20,295 nt of DNA from QZKY01 sp964488675 (GTDB lineage Bacteria > Pseudomonadota > Gammaproteobacteria > Burkholderiales > Burkholderiaceae_D), in contig CAZAWA010000032.1 in the NCBI GenBank assembly GCA_964488675.1, positions 1 to 20,295 on the forward strand, given 5' to 3'. The position numbers were made by a program, and so were the translations under genes. Each line of letters starts with the position of its first letter. The stretch's first letter is position 1. A model generated the notes under the pieces. It did not search any database. It was not told the origin of the DNA and saw nothing but the letters and a program-made list of their open reading frames with translations. Of the stretch, positions 1 through 7,713 are shown piece after piece.

Positions 1-19
1 CCGTAACACCCCTAAAAAC

Positions 20-55
20 CCCGCCCGTTGCACTTCGTATCTGAACGCGGGTTTT
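20..55 (+). terminator. Possible terminator of a gene upstream of the window
   Basis: An imperfect hairpin pairs CCCGC..GTT (20-29, with a two-base bulge) with AACGCGGG (44-51), followed by TTTT at 52-55. It could end a rightward transcript entering from outside the window. The bulge, the long loop and the short T run make this weak. Apart from this and the hairpin at 189-203, bases 1-225 show no gene. Confidence 0.25.
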
Positions 56-182
56 GAGTCGGATTTGGAGCTGCAATAAAGCCATTTTGCACAGAAAACA
101 GGCACATTTTTTCCAAAAAACGCCAATTTTATCTGGAGTATGCGCCATAATCTGTCTTATCGTCATATTTGGCGCGCCGGAG

Positions 183-203
183 AAAAATTACTCCTATGGA
201 GTA
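183..203 (-). terminator. Probable intrinsic terminator of the YbhB-family gene
   Basis: Read on the minus strand, a perfect 6-bp stem TACTCC-ATA-GGAGTA (203 to 189) is followed by A and five T (188 to 183). It lies 23 bases past the stop codon of the YbhB-family gene, where its terminator would be expected. The stem is short, so efficiency is uncertain. Confidence 0.45.
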
Positions 204-225
204 TAAGATGATTCTTCCTCTCGAC

Positions 226-702
226 TCACTTTTGCAGCTTGTACAAGCCTATCGTCTCGGCATACGCCAGTACGCGCCCCTCGATGCGCGCCAGCACTTC
301 CGCCTTGGTCGGCGCATGCAGGTCGGGTAAAACGATATCCACCGCATACAGTTTGTGGAAGTAGCGGTGCGTGCCGATGGGCGGGCATGGGCCGTTGTAG
401 CCGACATTCTTGCGGTCATTGATGCCAACCAGCGTGCCGTGCGGCAACTCGACCTCCGTCACGCCTGCAGCCAGACTGCCTGCTGCGGGCGGCAGGTTGT
501 ACAGCACCCAGTGCACCCAGGTCATTTTTGGCGCTTCCGGATCGGGTGCGTCCGGGTCGTCGACGATCAGTACCAGACTTTTGGTGCCGGCAGGCGGTGC
601 GTTCCATATCAGCGGCGGGGAGATGTTGTCGCCTTCGCAGGTGTAGCGCGCCGGCATCAGGCTGTTGTGCTGGAAAGAGGCGGAACGGATCGTCAGGGTC
701 AT
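226..702 (-). CDS. YbhB/YbcL family Raf kinase inhibitor-like protein (PEBP fold)
   Basis: This 158-aa protein belongs to the bacterial phosphatidylethanolamine-binding protein (PEBP) superfamily. Its length is typical of the family, and no signal peptide is seen, so it is probably cytoplasmic. The two anion-pocket signatures are present: DDPDAP followed by WVHWVLYNLP in the first half, and GPCPPIGTHRYFHKLYAVD in the second half. These match the family's D-P-D-x-P and G-P-x-P-P-x-G-x-H-R motifs. Bacterial members have no settled function, although a ligand-binding pocket is conserved. The ATG at 702 is preceded by a purine-rich GGGAGAA, a good ribosome binding site. The gene is divergent from the nucleotidase gene, with only 76 bases between the two start codons, so both promoters must be packed into that space. 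Assignment to the family is secure; the biological role is not. Confidence 0.93.
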   Translation of the reverse strand: MTLTIRSASFQHNSLMPARYTCEGDNISPPLIWNAPPAGTKSLVLIVDDPDAPDPEAPKMTWVHWVLYNLPPAAGSLAAGVTEVELPHGTLVGINDRKNVGYNGPCPPIGTHRYFHKLYAVDIVLPDLHAPTKAEVLARIEGRVLAYAETIGLYKLQK

Positions 703-778
703 GGTTGGTTCTCCCGGTTGGGTTCAATAACGAGGAATGAGGGATAATAACCCGCAGTTAAAAAACAAGGAGAATTTA

Positions 779-2578
779 ATGTCGAAAGTCAGGCATTCCG
801 TCCTGGGAACGCTGCTGGTTTCTGCAAGTCTTGTTCTTGCGTCTTGCGCCAGCCTTGACGCTCAGGACAGGGCCGTGACGGTGTCGTTCATCAGTTTCAA
901 CGATTTTCACGGCAACCTGCTGCCGCCCGGTAGCGCGGTGACGGTCGAAGATCCGAAAACTGCAAGGCCGGTGAAAGTGCCAGCGGGCGGCGTCGCTTAC
1001 CTTGCCACGCTGGTGAAAAACCTGAAGGCGCAAAATCCGGGCAACACCATGGTGGTGGCAGCCGGTGATCTGATCGGCGCATCGCCGCAAGTGTCCGGCA
1101 TGTTTCACGACGAGCCGGCCATCGATGCGATGAACCTGCTCGGACTGGAGGTGTCGACCGTTGGCAACCACGAATTCGACAAAGGCAGAAGCGAATTGCT
1201 GCGCATGCAGAACGGCGGTTGTTTTCCGAAAACGGCAGATCGGTCGCGCGGAATTGTCGGTATGGATACCTGCATGAACAACGGCAAATTCGGCGGCGCA
1301 AAATTCCGCTACTTGTCGGCCAATGTGATTGACGAGAAAACCGGAGACCCGTTGTTTCCGCCTTTCGTCGTGCGCTCGCTGGGCGGCGTAAAAATTGGCA
1401 TCATCGGTGTCACACTGAAGGACACCCCGGCAGTCGTGACGCCTGCGGGTGTGGCAGGCTTGCGCTTTGCGGACGAGGCGGCGACCGTGAATGGCCTTGT
1501 TCCGGTGCTGCGGCGTCAGGGTGTGGAGATTGTCATCGTGCTGCTGCACGAGGGCGCGGCCACCACGGCCGGGGCGATCAACAACAGGGACTGTCCCGGT
1601 TTCAACGGTGACGCCATCAAGATTGTCGATCGCTTCGATCCGGCCGTTCAGGTGGTGGTTACGGGCCACACGCACGAGGAATTCATCTGCAAGCGGCCGG
1701 ACGGCAAGTTGATGACGCAAGCCGGGCACTACGGCCGCATGGCGACCAAAATCGATCTGGCCATCGACCCGGTGACGAACAAGGTGCTGAAGAAAAATGC
1801 GACCAACCATGTGGCCGTCAACGACATCGTATTCAAGGACGCCAGCGGTCAGCCGCTGCCGGTGCCGGAGGGCTATGCGCGGCTGGCGAAGGATCCGGAA
1901 CTCGATGCGCTGGTGCAACGGTACGCGAGGCTGACCGCCAAGCGGGCCGAAGTGGTGGTGGCGCGTATTGCTGGCTATCTTGAACGAAAGCAAAATGCGG
2001 CAGGTGAGAGTTCAATGGGCGATGTGATTGCCGACGCCTATCTGGCGGCGACGACCGATGGCGATTACGGCGCGAAGGCAGCGCAGATTGCGTTCGTCAA
2101 TCCCGGCGGCATCCGCACCGACCTGACGCGCAGCCTGAGTGTTTCCTACGGCAACCTGTATAGCGTTCATCCGTTCAATAACCATCTGGTCACGCTGGAT
2201 CTGACCGGCGCACAAATCCTGCGCCTGCTGGAGCAGCAGTGGGAGCTTCCGCAGCCGGGTGGCGGCCGTGTGCTGTCGGTGTCGTCCGGTTTCACCTATA
2301 CCTGGGATGCCAGCCAGCCAGAGGGGGCCGCGCCCGGAAAGGGCAGGCGCGTTGTTCCCGATTCGATGAAACTGAATGGCGAGCCGATCGACCTGACGAA
2401 GAGCTATCGTGTGACGGTCAACAGCTTCCTTGCATCCGGCGGGGACAGTTTTACGGTGCTGGCCAAGGGAAAGCGGGTGCAGGATGGCATCCTCGATCTG
2501 GATGCGTTGACGGCCTATTTCAAGGCGAAAAAAACAGTAGGCGCGCCCGCGCTGGATCGCATCAAACGCATTAATTGA
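779..2578 (+). CDS. Lipoprotein 5'-nucleotidase / 2',3'-cyclic phosphodiesterase-type metallophosphatase
   Basis: This 599-aa protein resembles the UshA/NadN/CpdB class, which hydrolyses extracytoplasmic nucleotides and related phosphoesters for salvage. The N-terminus is a lipoprotein signal with lipobox LASC and lipidation Cys23. The calcineurin-like metal site is complete: NDFHG (D42, H44), GD (D97), GNHE (129-132), a conserved His (H257) and GHTH (296-299). The C-terminal 5'-nucleotidase domain carries NPGGIR (441-446) and the substrate-clamp motif FLASGGDSF (550-558). I chose the ATG at 779 over an in-frame start at 737 because AAGGAGAA lies 4 bases before it and the signal peptide then begins cleanly. 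Cysteines at about 148, 165, 272 and 304 could form disulfides in the periplasm. Substrate preference among AMP, NAD and cyclic nucleotides cannot be read from motifs alone. Confidence 0.92.
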   Translation: MSKVRHSVLGTLLVSASLVLASCASLDAQDRAVTVSFISFNDFHGNLLPPGSAVTVEDPKTARPVKVPAGGVAYLATLVKNLKAQNPGNTMVVAAGDLIGASPQVSGMFHDEPAIDAMNLLGLEVSTVGNHEFDKGRSELLRMQNGGCFPKTADRSRGIVGMDTCMNNGKFGGAKFRYLSANVIDEKTGDPLFPPFVVRSLGGVKIGIIGVTLKDTPAVVTPAGVAGLRFADEAATVNGLVPVLRRQGVEIVIVLLHEGAATTAGAINNRDCPGFNGDAIKIVDRFDPAVQVVVTGHTHEEFICKRPDGKLMTQAGHYGRMATKIDLAIDPVTNKVLKKNATNHVAVNDIVFKDASGQPLPVPEGYARLAKDPELDALVQRYARLTAKRAEVVVARIAGYLERKQNAAGESSMGDVIADAYLAATTDGDYGAKAAQIAFVNPGGIRTDLTRSLSVSYGNLYSVHPFNNHLVTLDLTGAQILRLLEQQWELPQPGGGRVLSVSSGFTYTWDASQPEGAAPGKGRRVVPDSMKLNGEPIDLTKSYRVTVNSFLASGGDSFTVLAKGKRVQDGILDLDALTAYFKAKKTVGAPALDRIKRIN

Positions 2579-2586
2579 CCTGTCGT

Positions 2587-2612
2587 AAAAATCGAGTAAA
2601 CTCGCGATTTTT
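2587..2612 (+). terminator. Intrinsic terminator after the nucleotidase gene
   Basis: AAAAATCG (2587-2594) pairs with CGATTTTT (2605-2612), and an inner CGAG/CTCG pairing is an alternative. The stem ends in five T and lies 9 bases after the stop codon. The A-rich left arm means it could work in both directions. Confidence 0.5.
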
Positions 2613-2647
2613 CATCAACGGATTAACCAGTTAACAAGGAGTAAATT

Positions 2648-3217
2648 ATGTCAGGACATGGTTTTCATGTGCACGGTCCGCACGACCACGAAATGGAGCA
2701 TGTGGCGCATGGCGGCGACGATTTTTCCAGCCGCATAGCGGTCATGACTGCAATTCTCGCCACGGTCGGCGCACTGTTTGGCTATATGGGCGGATTGACG
2801 CAGGCCGATGCCGCGATGTTCAAGAACAACGCAGCCATCAAGAAGACGGAGGCATCCAACCAGTGGAACTACTATCAGGCCAAGTCGACCAAGCAAAATC
2901 TGACCGAGCTGGCGACGGAGTTGCCGGGCACTGACAGGGACAAATACAAGGCCGAGGTGCAGCGCTACAAGGCGGAAAAGGCCGAGATCATGGTCGAAGC
3001 CCAAAAACTCGAGGCCGAATCCAAGAGCTGGGACGAAAAATCTGAAGCGCGCATGCATGAACATCACCGCTGGGCGCAGGCAACAACGGCCATACAGGTT
3101 TCCATCGCGCTGGCGGCGATTACCTTGCTGACGCGCAAGAAGTGGCTCAACTGGGGGTCAATCGGTGTTGCCGGCGTCGGGATGCTGCTCGGCATATTGG
3201 CGGCCTTGCACATCTAG
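2648..3217 (+). CDS. DUF4337 family membrane protein
   Basis: This 189-aa protein matches the DUF4337 architecture. It has a His-rich N-terminal tail (about eight His in the first 25 residues), a membrane segment at about 30-50, a charged Lys/Glu/Gln-rich stretch at about 58-135 likely to form a coiled coil, and two membrane segments at about 142-160 and 168-188. The function of the family is unknown. The His-rich tail might bind metal, but that is only a suggestion. AACAAGGAG lies just upstream of the ATG, giving a strong ribosome binding site. Terminators flank the gene on both sides, so it is probably a single-gene transcript with a promoter between the upstream hairpin and 2648. Confidence 0.85.
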   Translation: MSGHGFHVHGPHDHEMEHVAHGGDDFSSRIAVMTAILATVGALFGYMGGLTQADAAMFKNNAAIKKTEASNQWNYYQAKSTKQNLTELATELPGTDRDKYKAEVQRYKAEKAEIMVEAQKLEAESKSWDEKSEARMHEHHRWAQATTAIQVSIALAAITLLTRKKWLNWGSIGVAGVGMLLGILAALHI

Positions 3218-3255
3218 TCCGCCATTTGCTGCTCATTCTGCTGAAGGGCTCGTTC

Positions 3256-3294
3256 CCGTCCGCGCTTTCTCAAGAAAAGGCGGACGGTTTTTTT
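3256..3294 (+). terminator. Strong intrinsic terminator after the DUF4337 gene
   Basis: CCGTCCGC (3256-3263) pairs perfectly with GCGGACGG (3280-3287), with extra imperfect pairing inside the loop (CTTTCT with AGAAAAG). Seven T follow at 3288-3294. It lies 38 bases past the stop codon. Confidence 0.9.
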
Positions 3295-3349
3295 ATGCTG
3301 GCCAAGTCCAAGGGGCTTGATTTCTGAAGAATGCGTGGCGAGGATGGCG

Positions 3350-3535
3350 CTACCAGGAGTCTTTCTTCGACTCCTGCTTTTCTTCCTGTGCTGACTCGAT
3401 CATCCGCCGCTTTTCCGTTCGTTCACGGATAAACTTTGCATATTGTTCGGCAGTCATCGGGGGTGTTTTCATCAAGTCCTTGAGCGATGCCGTATTGGGG
3501 GAATCTTTTTTGTCACTGGCGAAATAAAGGTTCAT
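3350..3535 (-). CDS. Small hypothetical protein, 61 aa
   Basis: I do not recognise this protein. It starts MNLYFASDKK, carries a central segment (TPPMTAEQYAKFIRERTEKRR) that looks helical, and ends in a highly charged Glu/Lys/Gln tail (EEKQESKKDSW). There is no signal peptide or membrane segment, and it looks like a small soluble, possibly partly disordered protein. The start is supported by GAGGGG about 7 bases upstream on the minus strand. The gene lies downstream of the diguanylate cyclase gene in the same direction but 184 bases away, so co-transcription is possible and not shown. The good ribosome binding site and sensible composition argue for a real gene. Confidence 0.6.
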   Translation of the reverse strand: MNLYFASDKKDSPNTASLKDLMKTPPMTAEQYAKFIRERTEKRRMIESAQEEKQESKKDSW

Positions 3536-3719
3536 CTTGTACCCCTCATGACAGTTAAGAAATAGAAATAATTCGCCTCATACCGGCACCAGCAAGCCTT
3601 TATTCACCCTCAGTTTACCCGATCAGGCGGTTTTGAAGAAAATTTTCAGCAGCCCGCACAGGTTCAGTCTGCTTCCGGAAATATTCGCAGTTGTATGCGC
3701 GATCGATGCGTGGCATGGG

Positions 3720-5588
3720 TCAGGTCAATTCTCCCAAAGCCTTGACCTGGTTGCGCCCTGCATTTTTAGCCAGATACATGGCGTCGTCACCTACCAGTAG
3801 CAATTCCTGCGCTCCGGTTGCGTCGTTGGGATAGATCGCGACCCCGATGCTTGATGATATTTCCAGCGATAAGCCGTTTGAAGTTACGAATGCTTGTTCC
3901 AGTCCCCCCCCGAATTTTTCGGCGGTGGGCAAGGCGTCCCTTGCCGAGGACAGCTTGGGGAGAAGGACAACAAACTCATCCCCGCCGAGGCGGGCGAGCG
4001 TATCGGACTCGCGGATGCAGCGCGCGATCCTCTGGGCCGCCATTTGCAGCAGCCAATTCCCCACGATATGGCCGTGTTCGTCATTGACCGGCTTGAACTT
4101 GTCGAGGTCGATGAAAAGCAACGCCAGCAGATTCTGGTCGCGCTTGGCATGGGCAATTTCCTGCTGAATGCGTTCAAGCAGCAGGGCGCGATTGGGCAGT
4201 TGCGTCAAGTCGTCATAGAAAGCCTGGCGGCGGATGGCGTCTTCCTGCCGCATGCGTTCACTGACATCGCGGGCTGCAGCATACAAGAGGTTGCCGTGAG
4301 GTGCGGTGCGCCATTCGATATGGCGATAACTGCCATCACGGTGCCGGTAGCGGTTGGTAAATCCGGTGATCATTTCGCCTTTGCTCAGCGCGGACATCGT
4401 GCGGATGGTCGCCTCCACATCGTCGGGGTGCACGAAATCAAGAAATCGCGCATTTTCCAGTTCGCTTAACGGATATCCCAGCACGGTTTGCCAGGATGGG
4501 TTGAGTTTCAGGAACTGGCCTTCAAGACTGGCAATGCAAAGAAGATCCGGGGCAATGCTAAAGAAATTTTCCAGCCGTTCTTTCGCTTCATTCAATTGCA
4601 GCGCTGCGGCCTGTCTATCGCGTTCCTCGGTCTGACGCCGTTTTTGCGATAAAAACAGACTGATGGCACTCACCATGGCAAGCAAGGTGAACAGGCCTCC
4701 ATGCAACAAGGATTCTTTTTTCCACTCGGCGAAAATGGAATCCAGATCTCTTGACGCTGCGACCACAACCGGGTGATCCATTTTCAGGTGCGAAGGGCGC
4801 ACAAGATTTACCGCCATCATGCGTGCTCCGCCGGTGGCGTAGGAGGTGCCGGTCAGGATGCTTGCATCCTGACCGCTTTCCATGTGCCGTGTGAAAAGCG
4901 AACCTGGAACATTCAAATCCATGCCCAGAATATTTCCTTGTTCCGGTTGCATCATGTACAGAGCGCCGCCGCCATGAGCAATCTCTGTCCACATGTCCGA
5001 CGAATAGCGGGTCGCGTTGAGTAGCACCTTGAGTTCGTCGGGATCTAATGACGCCGAAACAACGCCCGCAAATTCACCCTTCGGTCCGACAAGCATACGC
5101 GTCAGATTCATGGTCCAGGCCCCGAGCGAGGTCCTGAAAGGCGGGCTGATGTACAAGGTGTCAGGGTTGGGGTTTTTCAGCGGCGTCTGGAAATAGAATC
5201 AGTTGTAAAAATTCTGGCCAAAAAGTGCGCTCTGGTTGGAGGACAGAAGATTTCCGGCTTTGTCGAGAATGATGATGGTGCGCACGGAGGTCATGGCGGC
5301 AGCAAACGCCTTGAGCCGATCATTGGTGCCGTCGCTATTTTCAGCCTGCATTTTCCCGGCGGAGATTTCCTTTTGCAGAATGGCCAGCGTATCGCCAATC
5401 GCCGCAAACTGGTGGGCGATCATTTCGTCCATGACGGTTGTCTGGGAGCCAAGGCGCTGTTTCTCGATTTCTTCCGTGTGCAAATGGCCGTGGTAGCTGG
5501 AATACGCCAGCCACCCGCCCAGCACCACGACGCTTGCGGCATAGATCAGCCACTCGCGAAAATAAAGGGTTTGTTGGGTCATTTGCAT
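3720..5588 (-). pseudogene. Membrane-anchored PAS-GGDEF diguanylate cyclase interrupted by an in-frame TGA
   Basis: One reading frame of 623 codons is broken only by TGA at 5201-5199 (codon 130). Before it lies a membrane helix (about 14-34) and the start of a periplasmic Cache-like sensor. After it the same frame continues with FYFQ, the rest of the sensor, a second membrane helix (codons about 297-315), a PAS domain (about 340-445) and a GGDEF domain (about 455 to the end). The active site reads GGDEF, with an inhibitory RESD (RxxD) motif at the usual spacing before it. The conserved G-D that contacts guanine (PleD D344) is G-N here, at codon 511. A G8 run (plus-strand C at 3904-3911) lies in the GGDEF domain. 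CGA-to-TGA or TGG-to-TGA, each a single transition, would explain the stop; sequencing error or readthrough are alternatives. Translation could restart at TTG 5156, but that product would lack the first membrane helix. Confidence 0.75.
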
Positions 5589-5703
5589 CAGGGCGGGATT
5601 TTAATGCTTTGACGCAACAAAACCATTTTTGTTCCACGGTTTTTTGCCGAATGGCAAGAATGCCCTTCAAAGCGCGTTGGATTTTCCCATTCGAGCCCAC
5701 GAA

Positions 5704-5731
5704 TGTTGTTGTTCCGACTTGCAAATATGAT
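5704..5731 (+). promoter_or_regulatory. Candidate promoter of the CsgG-like operon
   Basis: TATGAT at 5726-5731 is a good -10 match. TGTTGT at 5704-5709, with a 16-base spacer, is a weak -35. A short inverted repeat TACAAA-T-TTTGTA (5747-5759) lies between this promoter and the ribosome binding site, in the 5' leader, and could be an operator. Confidence 0.4.
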
Positions 5732-5781
5732 ACGCTCCCGAGATGCTACAAATTTTGTAATTTATTTATCTGGGAGGCAAT

Positions 5782-6462
5782 GTGTTTGGGGATAAGACAG
5801 TCAAGTTCTTCATTGTGGTTTTGACGCTTTGCTCGCTGAATGCCTGGGCGGCGACCGAAGAGTCTCGTGTCATCGCACCACAGCAGACGGCTGCGGCGAC
5901 CCGTACCTATACTGGCGCCCGCCAGCCAATTTCCGTGGGCAAATTCGACAACCGGTCAAGTTTCATGCGTGGTGTTTTTTCTGATGGTGTAGACCGTTTG
6001 GGCAGCCAGGCGAAAACCATCCTGATCTCTCATCTTCAGCAAACCAACCGCTTTGCCGTGCTCGATCGGGACAACATGTCCGAAATCCGGCAAGAAGCCC
6101 AGATCGGAAAAACGCGTCAATCGATCAGGGGAGCCCGCTATGTCGTCACAGGCGATGTGACTGAATTCGGCCGGAAGGTGGTGGGTGACCATCAGTTGTT
6201 TGGCATCCTTGGTCGCGGCAAGGAGCAAATTGCCTATGCCAAGGTCACGCTGAATGTGGTGGATGTCGAAACCTCCGAAGTCGTTTATTCGTCGCAGGGC
6301 GCGGGCGAATACTCACTGTCGAATCGCGAAGTCATCGGTTTTGGCAGCACCGCAAGTTATGACGCCACCTTGAACGGCAAGGTGCTTGATCTTGCCATCC
6401 GCCAGGCCGTCGATGGACTGGCCAACGGCATTGATGCTGGCGCCTGGCGTCCGGCTAACTGA
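5782..6462 (+). CDS. CsgG/HfaB-family periplasmic or outer-membrane protein
   Basis: This 226-aa protein belongs to the CsgG-like family, in which the best-known member is the outer-membrane curli secretion pore. A Sec signal peptide is seen (cleavage after AWA, residue 23). The family core follows: ISVGKFDNRSS, HLQQTNRFAVLDRDNM, ARYVVTGDVTEFG, KVTLNVVDVETSEVVYS and a final AIRQAVDGLANGI. The cysteine in LTLC (C17) is not in a valid lipobox, so lipidation is unlikely, unlike E. coli CsgG. The start is GTG at 5782, preceded by GGGAGG (5772-5777). An ATG at 5780 is out of frame and yields only a short peptide. No curli subunit genes are in the window, so this is better seen as the first member of the CsgG / DUF4810 / DUF799 module than as a curli exporter. 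Confidence 0.85.
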   Translation: MFGDKTVKFFIVVLTLCSLNAWAATEESRVIAPQQTAAATRTYTGARQPISVGKFDNRSSFMRGVFSDGVDRLGSQAKTILISHLQQTNRFAVLDRDNMSEIRQEAQIGKTRQSIRGARYVVTGDVTEFGRKVVGDHQLFGILGRGKEQIAYAKVTLNVVDVETSEVVYSSQGAGEYSLSNREVIGFGSTASYDATLNGKVLDLAIRQAVDGLANGIDAGAWRPAN

Positions 6463-6479
6463 TTTTTTCGAGGCTCCCC

Positions 6480-6851
6480 ATGATTCATCAAGTCATAAAA
6501 CGATTGCTGGTTCCTGTTTGTGCTCTGGCGATACTGTCAGGTTGTGTGACCAAACCGGAATCCCTGTACCACTGGGGTGATTTTCAGACCCATCAATACA
6601 ATTATTTCAAAGGCGAGAAGGGCCCTGAGGACGGCATTCAGCATCTGGAAAGGATTCGTGATGAAGCCAAGTCAACCGGAAAATCTGTCCCGCCTGGTCT
6701 GCAGGCTCATCTGGGCATGCTTTATGGACAGACGGGGCACGCCGACAAGTTTGAGCAGCATTTGCTGGCAGAAAGGCAGCAGTTTCCTGAGGCCACATCG
6801 TTCCTGGACTTTCTTCTGAAGAACAAACAAAAACCGAAAACGACCCCATGA
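6480..6851 (+). CDS. DUF4810 family lipoprotein
   Basis: This 123-aa protein has a lipoprotein signal with lipobox LSGC (Cys22), followed by a compact helical domain. The motif LYHWGDFQTHQYNYFKG and a helix-turn-helix repeat style later on (HLGMLYGQTGHADKFEQHLLAERQQFPEA) match DUF4810 and resemble a TPR-like fold. The ribosome binding site CGAGG (6469-6473) is well placed. It begins 18 bases after the CsgG-like gene and overlaps the following gene by ATGA, so the three are co-translated. By operon context it is probably a periplasm-facing lipoprotein working with the other two proteins. The molecular function of the family is not established. Confidence 0.87.
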   Translation: MIHQVIKRLLVPVCALAILSGCVTKPESLYHWGDFQTHQYNYFKGEKGPEDGIQHLERIRDEAKSTGKSVPPGLQAHLGMLYGQTGHADKFEQHLLAERQQFPEATSFLDFLLKNKQKPKTTP

Positions 6852-7531
6852 AAATAAATCATTCCATCACGCTGCGTCTCGCAGCACTTGTGGCCGCTGC
6901 GGCAATCCTTGGAGGGTGTGTGACCCGGCAGCCGTATGATTACACGGTATTCAAGGAGGCGCGCCCGGCGTCAATTCTGGTTTTGCCGCCGATTAACAAT
7001 TCGCCCGATGTCAAGGCGACATACAGCCTGATGTCTCAGGCGACCTTGCCGCTGGCAGAATCCGGCTACTATGTTTTCCCAGTGACGCTGGTTGACGAAA
7101 CCTTCAAGCAAAATGGCCTGACGACACCGAATGACATTCATGGTGTGCCGGTCAACAAACTGCGCGAGATTTTCGGAGCCGATGCGGCGCTGTACATCAA
7201 CATCAAGGAATACGGCACAAAATACATTGTCATCTCCAGCGAAACGCGGGTCACCGCCGAAGCCAGGCTGGTCGATCTCCGCACCGGCAAGACCCTCTGG
7301 GCGGGCGCTGCCACGGCTTCTAGCGCCGAAGGCGACAGCGGCGGCGGCGGCGGGTTGGTCGGTCTGTTGGTCAAGGCTGCCGTGAGACAGATTATTGAGA
7401 CGGCCGTTGATCAAGGTCATCCGATTGCGGGACTGACCAGCAATCGTCTTTTGAGTGCCGCTGTGCCGAATGGCATTTTGCATGGGCCCCGCTCGCCCAG
7501 ATATCAAAAAGAAGTAGAGCCGGTCAAGTAA
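6848..7531 (+). CDS. DUF799 / GNA1162-family lipoprotein
   Basis: This 227-aa protein has a lipoprotein signal (lipobox LGGC, Cys24) and matches the DUF799/GNA1162 family, which includes a meningococcal surface-antigen candidate. Recognisable stretches are ASILVLPPINNSPDVKATY, a central GADAALYINIKEYGTKY and EARLVDLRTGKTLWAGA. An unusual Gly-rich run (GDSGGGGG) sits near residue 165 and is probably a flexible loop. The start overlaps the stop of the DUF4810 gene (ATGA, 6848-6851) without its own strong ribosome binding site, indicating translational coupling. A strong terminator follows, so this is the last gene of a three-gene operon. The trio is conserved in proteobacteria and is thought to act in the envelope; its substrate is unknown. 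Confidence 0.9.
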   Translation: MKINHSITLRLAALVAAAAILGGCVTRQPYDYTVFKEARPASILVLPPINNSPDVKATYSLMSQATLPLAESGYYVFPVTLVDETFKQNGLTTPNDIHGVPVNKLREIFGADAALYINIKEYGTKYIVISSETRVTAEARLVDLRTGKTLWAGAATASSAEGDSGGGGGLVGLLVKAAVRQIIETAVDQGHPIAGLTSNRLLSAAVPNGILHGPRSPRYQKEVEPVK

Positions 7532-7586
7532 GTGCATGGCTGGCTGAGGATTGTAGCGAAGTATTGCCTAATTCATAAAAACGGCA

Positions 7587-7615
7587 AACGGCAGCGTAAT
7601 CCGCTGCCGTTTTTT
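7587..7615 (+). terminator. Strong intrinsic terminator of the CsgG-like operon
   Basis: AACGGCAGCG (7587-7596) pairs perfectly with CGCTGCCGTT (7602-7611) around a five-base loop, and is followed by a T run ending at 7615. It lies 55 bases after the DUF799 stop codon. Confidence 0.93.
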
Positions 7616-7687
7616 ATTGGACTCATTACTCCGATATGCTTTAATCGATAATGGTGGTTTGCGTTTGACATTGGCCTGCACATCATT

Positions 7688-7713
7688 TCAACAATCCTTG
7701 TATAATTAAAACA
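7688..7713 (+). promoter_or_regulatory. arsR promoter with overlapping candidate ArsR operator
   Basis: A perfect -10 box TATAAT lies at 7701-7706, only 6 bases before the arsR ATG at 7713. The nearest good -35 (TTGACA, 7665-7670) is 30 bases away, too far for normal spacing, so the promoter may be activator-dependent or use a degenerate -35. TTCAACAA and TTGTATAA form an imperfect inverted repeat around 7696 that overlaps the -10, where an ArsR-family repressor would be expected to bind. Confidence 0.45.

Noticed and set aside
776..1993. Long 405-codon antisense frame within the nucleotidase gene
   Set aside because: It lies opposite a gene with a full set of metallophosphatase motifs. Its product is rich in His and Arg, as expected from a shadow frame in GC-rich DNA, and it has no ribosome binding site.
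5782..7531. Curli secretion operon
   Set aside because: Only the CsgG-like family is shared. There are no csgA/B/E/F-like genes, and the partners are DUF4810 and DUF799.
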